Shown: positions 62,143-64,000 of the stretch, piece by piece
How positions within the stretch are numbered: the first letter of the stretch is position 1
Layout of the letters: each line of letters begins with the position of its first letter
Assembly: GCA_025786725.1 (NCBI GenBank)
Contig: JAHLTZ010000016.1
Location: 434,001 to 498,000 of the forward strand
Direction of reading: 5' to 3'
Length of the DNA: 64,000 nucleotides
Source: Syncephalis fuscata
Lineage: Eukaryota > Zoopagomycota > Zoopagomycetes > Zoopagales > Piptocephalidaceae
The notes under the pieces: model-generated
What the model was told of the DNA's origin: nothing
Database searches by the model: none
The model's input: only the letters and a program-made list of their open reading frames with translations
Translations under genes and position numbers: made by a program

Positions 62143-62772
62143 ATGGACCTCGATTGGTGCATTCGTTGTGATAAACACACCAAGGTAATTAATTTGGTGC
62201 ATATAGGATTTAATGTTGTTTAACAAACTCTATTATAGGGTGGTTTATATTGCAGTGAATCATGCCAACTTGAAGATTATGCTCAAAACTCGCGAGCAAA
62301 TCGAGCTGCCGATCCATTGGGCATTCCCCGTCGGGCTACGTCCACTTCTATGGTTAGCCCGACACAGGGACCTAGTAGCGCCCATAATGAAGGCCAGCAA
62401 TGGCCGCCAAGTCAATATAATGGCGTCACTATTGTGAATGGTCTAGCTACACCATCTTCATCGCCTGAATATTTGATGCCTAAACAGCTACCGTATCAGC
62501 CGATGCAGCGTCGAACAGCCAGCCAGCCTCATAGCTTTATGGCATCTAACGCACAGACTCGTCCCGCGGCACATTTGCCGACCATTCCGACATGTGCAAC
62601 GACAGCAGCAGCAATGCTACGACAAAAGATTTTAGGCTATGGCCAAGACAGTGGTGCACTGGATACGACACAGCCACAGTATCCACGACCTGCACCGGCC
62701 CAGCGATCCACCTCGTCCTCCAATATCAGATCTACGAGCACTTTTCTGAATGGTTACGTTCCTTCTTTATAA
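62143..62772 (+). CDS. Ecl1-family lifespan/starvation regulator
   Basis: Two exons, 62143-62184 and 62239-62772, 191 residues. The N-terminus MDLDWCIRCDKHTKGGLYCSESCQ closely follows the Ecl1/Ecl2/Ecl3 pattern (C-x2-C-x8-C-x3-C; Cys6, 9, 18 and 22), which binds zinc. The rest is Ser/Pro/Gln-rich and disordered. In fission yeast these small proteins are induced by sulfur, zinc or amino-acid starvation and extend chronological lifespan. The protein here is about twice as long, as is common in filamentous fungi. The intron interrupts the zinc motif between Lys14 and Gly15. A tandem-ATG-rich long leader precedes it. Confidence 0.85.
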
Positions 62773-64000
62773 CTGGCAACATTTGCGCCCAGGCTGTGTA
62801 TATTGAGGAGTTTCAGTTGTTATCATTTTCATTTTTCATTTTTTTTCAGAGCAATTTTGTTGGATGTACAGTAACTCTAAATGATGAGTTACAAACAATA
62901 AATTTCATATTCGATTCCCGTATTGCTTGAACTAGTTGATGATTACTGCTTTGTACAAATAAGCAGTGTCATTTATTGTTTATATCTAATTAATGTTATA
63001 TGAATTTGTGGTAGGTATTGCTATTGATATAGTAAGTGTGCTTAGCGTGTTTTATTAAATGTAATAACCATAATAAAATGTTCAATATTAATCATATATT
63101 TACGCAAATAACTGGGTGGAAAAGTATGTTGGGTATTAATAAATTAAATAGATGTATTAATACTAAAATAAATGATCGTTTAATAATTGCTGATTAGTAA
63201 AGTAAGACTGTAATCACATTGTCTAATACAATGCTTTACATTAGTTACTAGATGTTTTACATATTAGTAGCACATCTATGGAATAAGCCAATAGTGATAG
63301 AGTGCTATTAATTTGTTATTATTTTTATGTAGATAAATCAGTGGCTGTATGAGCTACCGGCCCACTCAACTGCGGAAAGGACCCGCAATTAAGCACGAGC
63401 GCTAAGATACTCGATTGCAATTGAATTGTTCTACGCCTGCTGCGACACTCGTCTCTGTGGATAAGCAGAAGATCGAGCAACTGACATTGGGAAACCAGAA
63501 AAAAGCAGGCGGCCGCACATAGTATTCCAGCTAGGCATAGTCGGTAGCCAGACGAGGTTGCCACACTGTTATTCCATCAATTGTGGGACATTATTTAACC
63601 ATTTATTTTGTTCCCAATACACACACACGTCTCGGCTTGTCATTCCTTCATTCTCGCCACATCTATCGTTGACTTGTAAGCGCACACACACGCATACCTA
63701 CTTTCACTATCGTCTTCTTTCCACTCTTGCCTGTTTACCTGTCGTGGTTTGCGTGTTGAACACAGGAAACGATTGGTGCATTCTTTGATTGTTTCCTTGT
63801 CGTTTTCATATAACTCACCGTTTGTTATAGTAATACATTTATACAATAACTTATATCACAAAGTAAGTAACTAGTAGTTGGTAGAAGAATAAAGTAAAAA
63901 GGGAATATGGACTAGTTTTAATGAGTATTAGCTGATTTATGCTATTAAATATTGGTTAACTGTAATCGCGATTAAAGAAAAAGAATATTATAAACTAATA
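62773..64000. other. Terminal intergenic region
   Basis: AT-rich to 63300, then more even composition. A minus-strand frame (63564-63325, 79 codons) begins with a signal-peptide-like hydrophobic stretch (LAGILCAAACFFLV), but has no recognised domain and may be chance. Nothing else is supported to the window end. Confidence 0.4.

Noticed and set aside
63325-63564. Small secreted protein on the minus strand
   Set aside because: The signal-like N-terminus is the only support; the rest is featureless and unspliced.

Overview
This looks like a nuclear contig from an AT-rich, intron-rich fungus, probably an early-diverging (zygomycete-type) lineage. Fungus-restricted families support this: two Zn2Cys6/fungal_trans transcription factors with the RGPPKGYIEAIE extension, an Ecl1-type lifespan factor, mitoribosomal mL59, and proteinase-K-like subtilases. 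Introns are mostly 50-95 nt, GT-AG with occasional GC-AG. No lineage can be fixed from the sequence alone. || Layout. 2.1-5.7 kb: a signal peptide exon followed by an array of about 81-nt near-identical introns. The introns are separated by 42 microexons, 40 of exactly 3 nt and two of 6 nt. Joined in the phase set by exon 1 they encode a small secreted peptide with eight cysteines, ending at a stop in the last exon. This one-codon-per-exon gene is the most remarkable object in the window. 8.5-9.0 kb: mitoribosomal protein mL59. 9.2-11.4 kb (minus): an eight-exon secreted-ectodomain plus seven-helix membrane protein, receptor-like in topology. 14.2-16.1 kb: a 615-residue disordered basic protein. 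21.6-25.3 kb (plus) and 32.6-36.7 kb (minus): two paralogous Zn2Cys6 regulators. Between them lie a zeta-class GST/maleylacetoacetate isomerase, a membrane-anchored expansin/RlpA-like (DPBB) protein with two apparent frame breaks, and the RAD6/UBC2 ubiquitin-conjugating enzyme. 36.7-43.8 kb is gene-poor and holds repeats, including a 300-bp-arm foldback. 43.9-45.7 kb: an F-box/WD40 protein. 46.2-56.7 kb: four S8 subtilases in the same orientation, all with I9-like propeptides and hydrophobic C-terminal tails suggesting GPI anchoring. Repeats and a 5S rRNA-tRNA-Asp pair interrupt this array. 57.8-59.7 kb: a type I metacaspase. 62.1-62.8 kb: an Ecl1-family protein. || Working together. The cysteine-rich secreted peptide, the surface or secreted proteases, the DPBB protein and the 7TM protein give the window a cell-surface and secreted flavour, as expected for a fungus that lives on or in another organism. 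That lifestyle reading is inference. || Quality note. At least four places (about 24.20, 27.22, 27.28 and 50.58 kb) look like single missing bases inside otherwise conserved coding sequence. Either the assembly has indel errors or several of these genes are newly broken.
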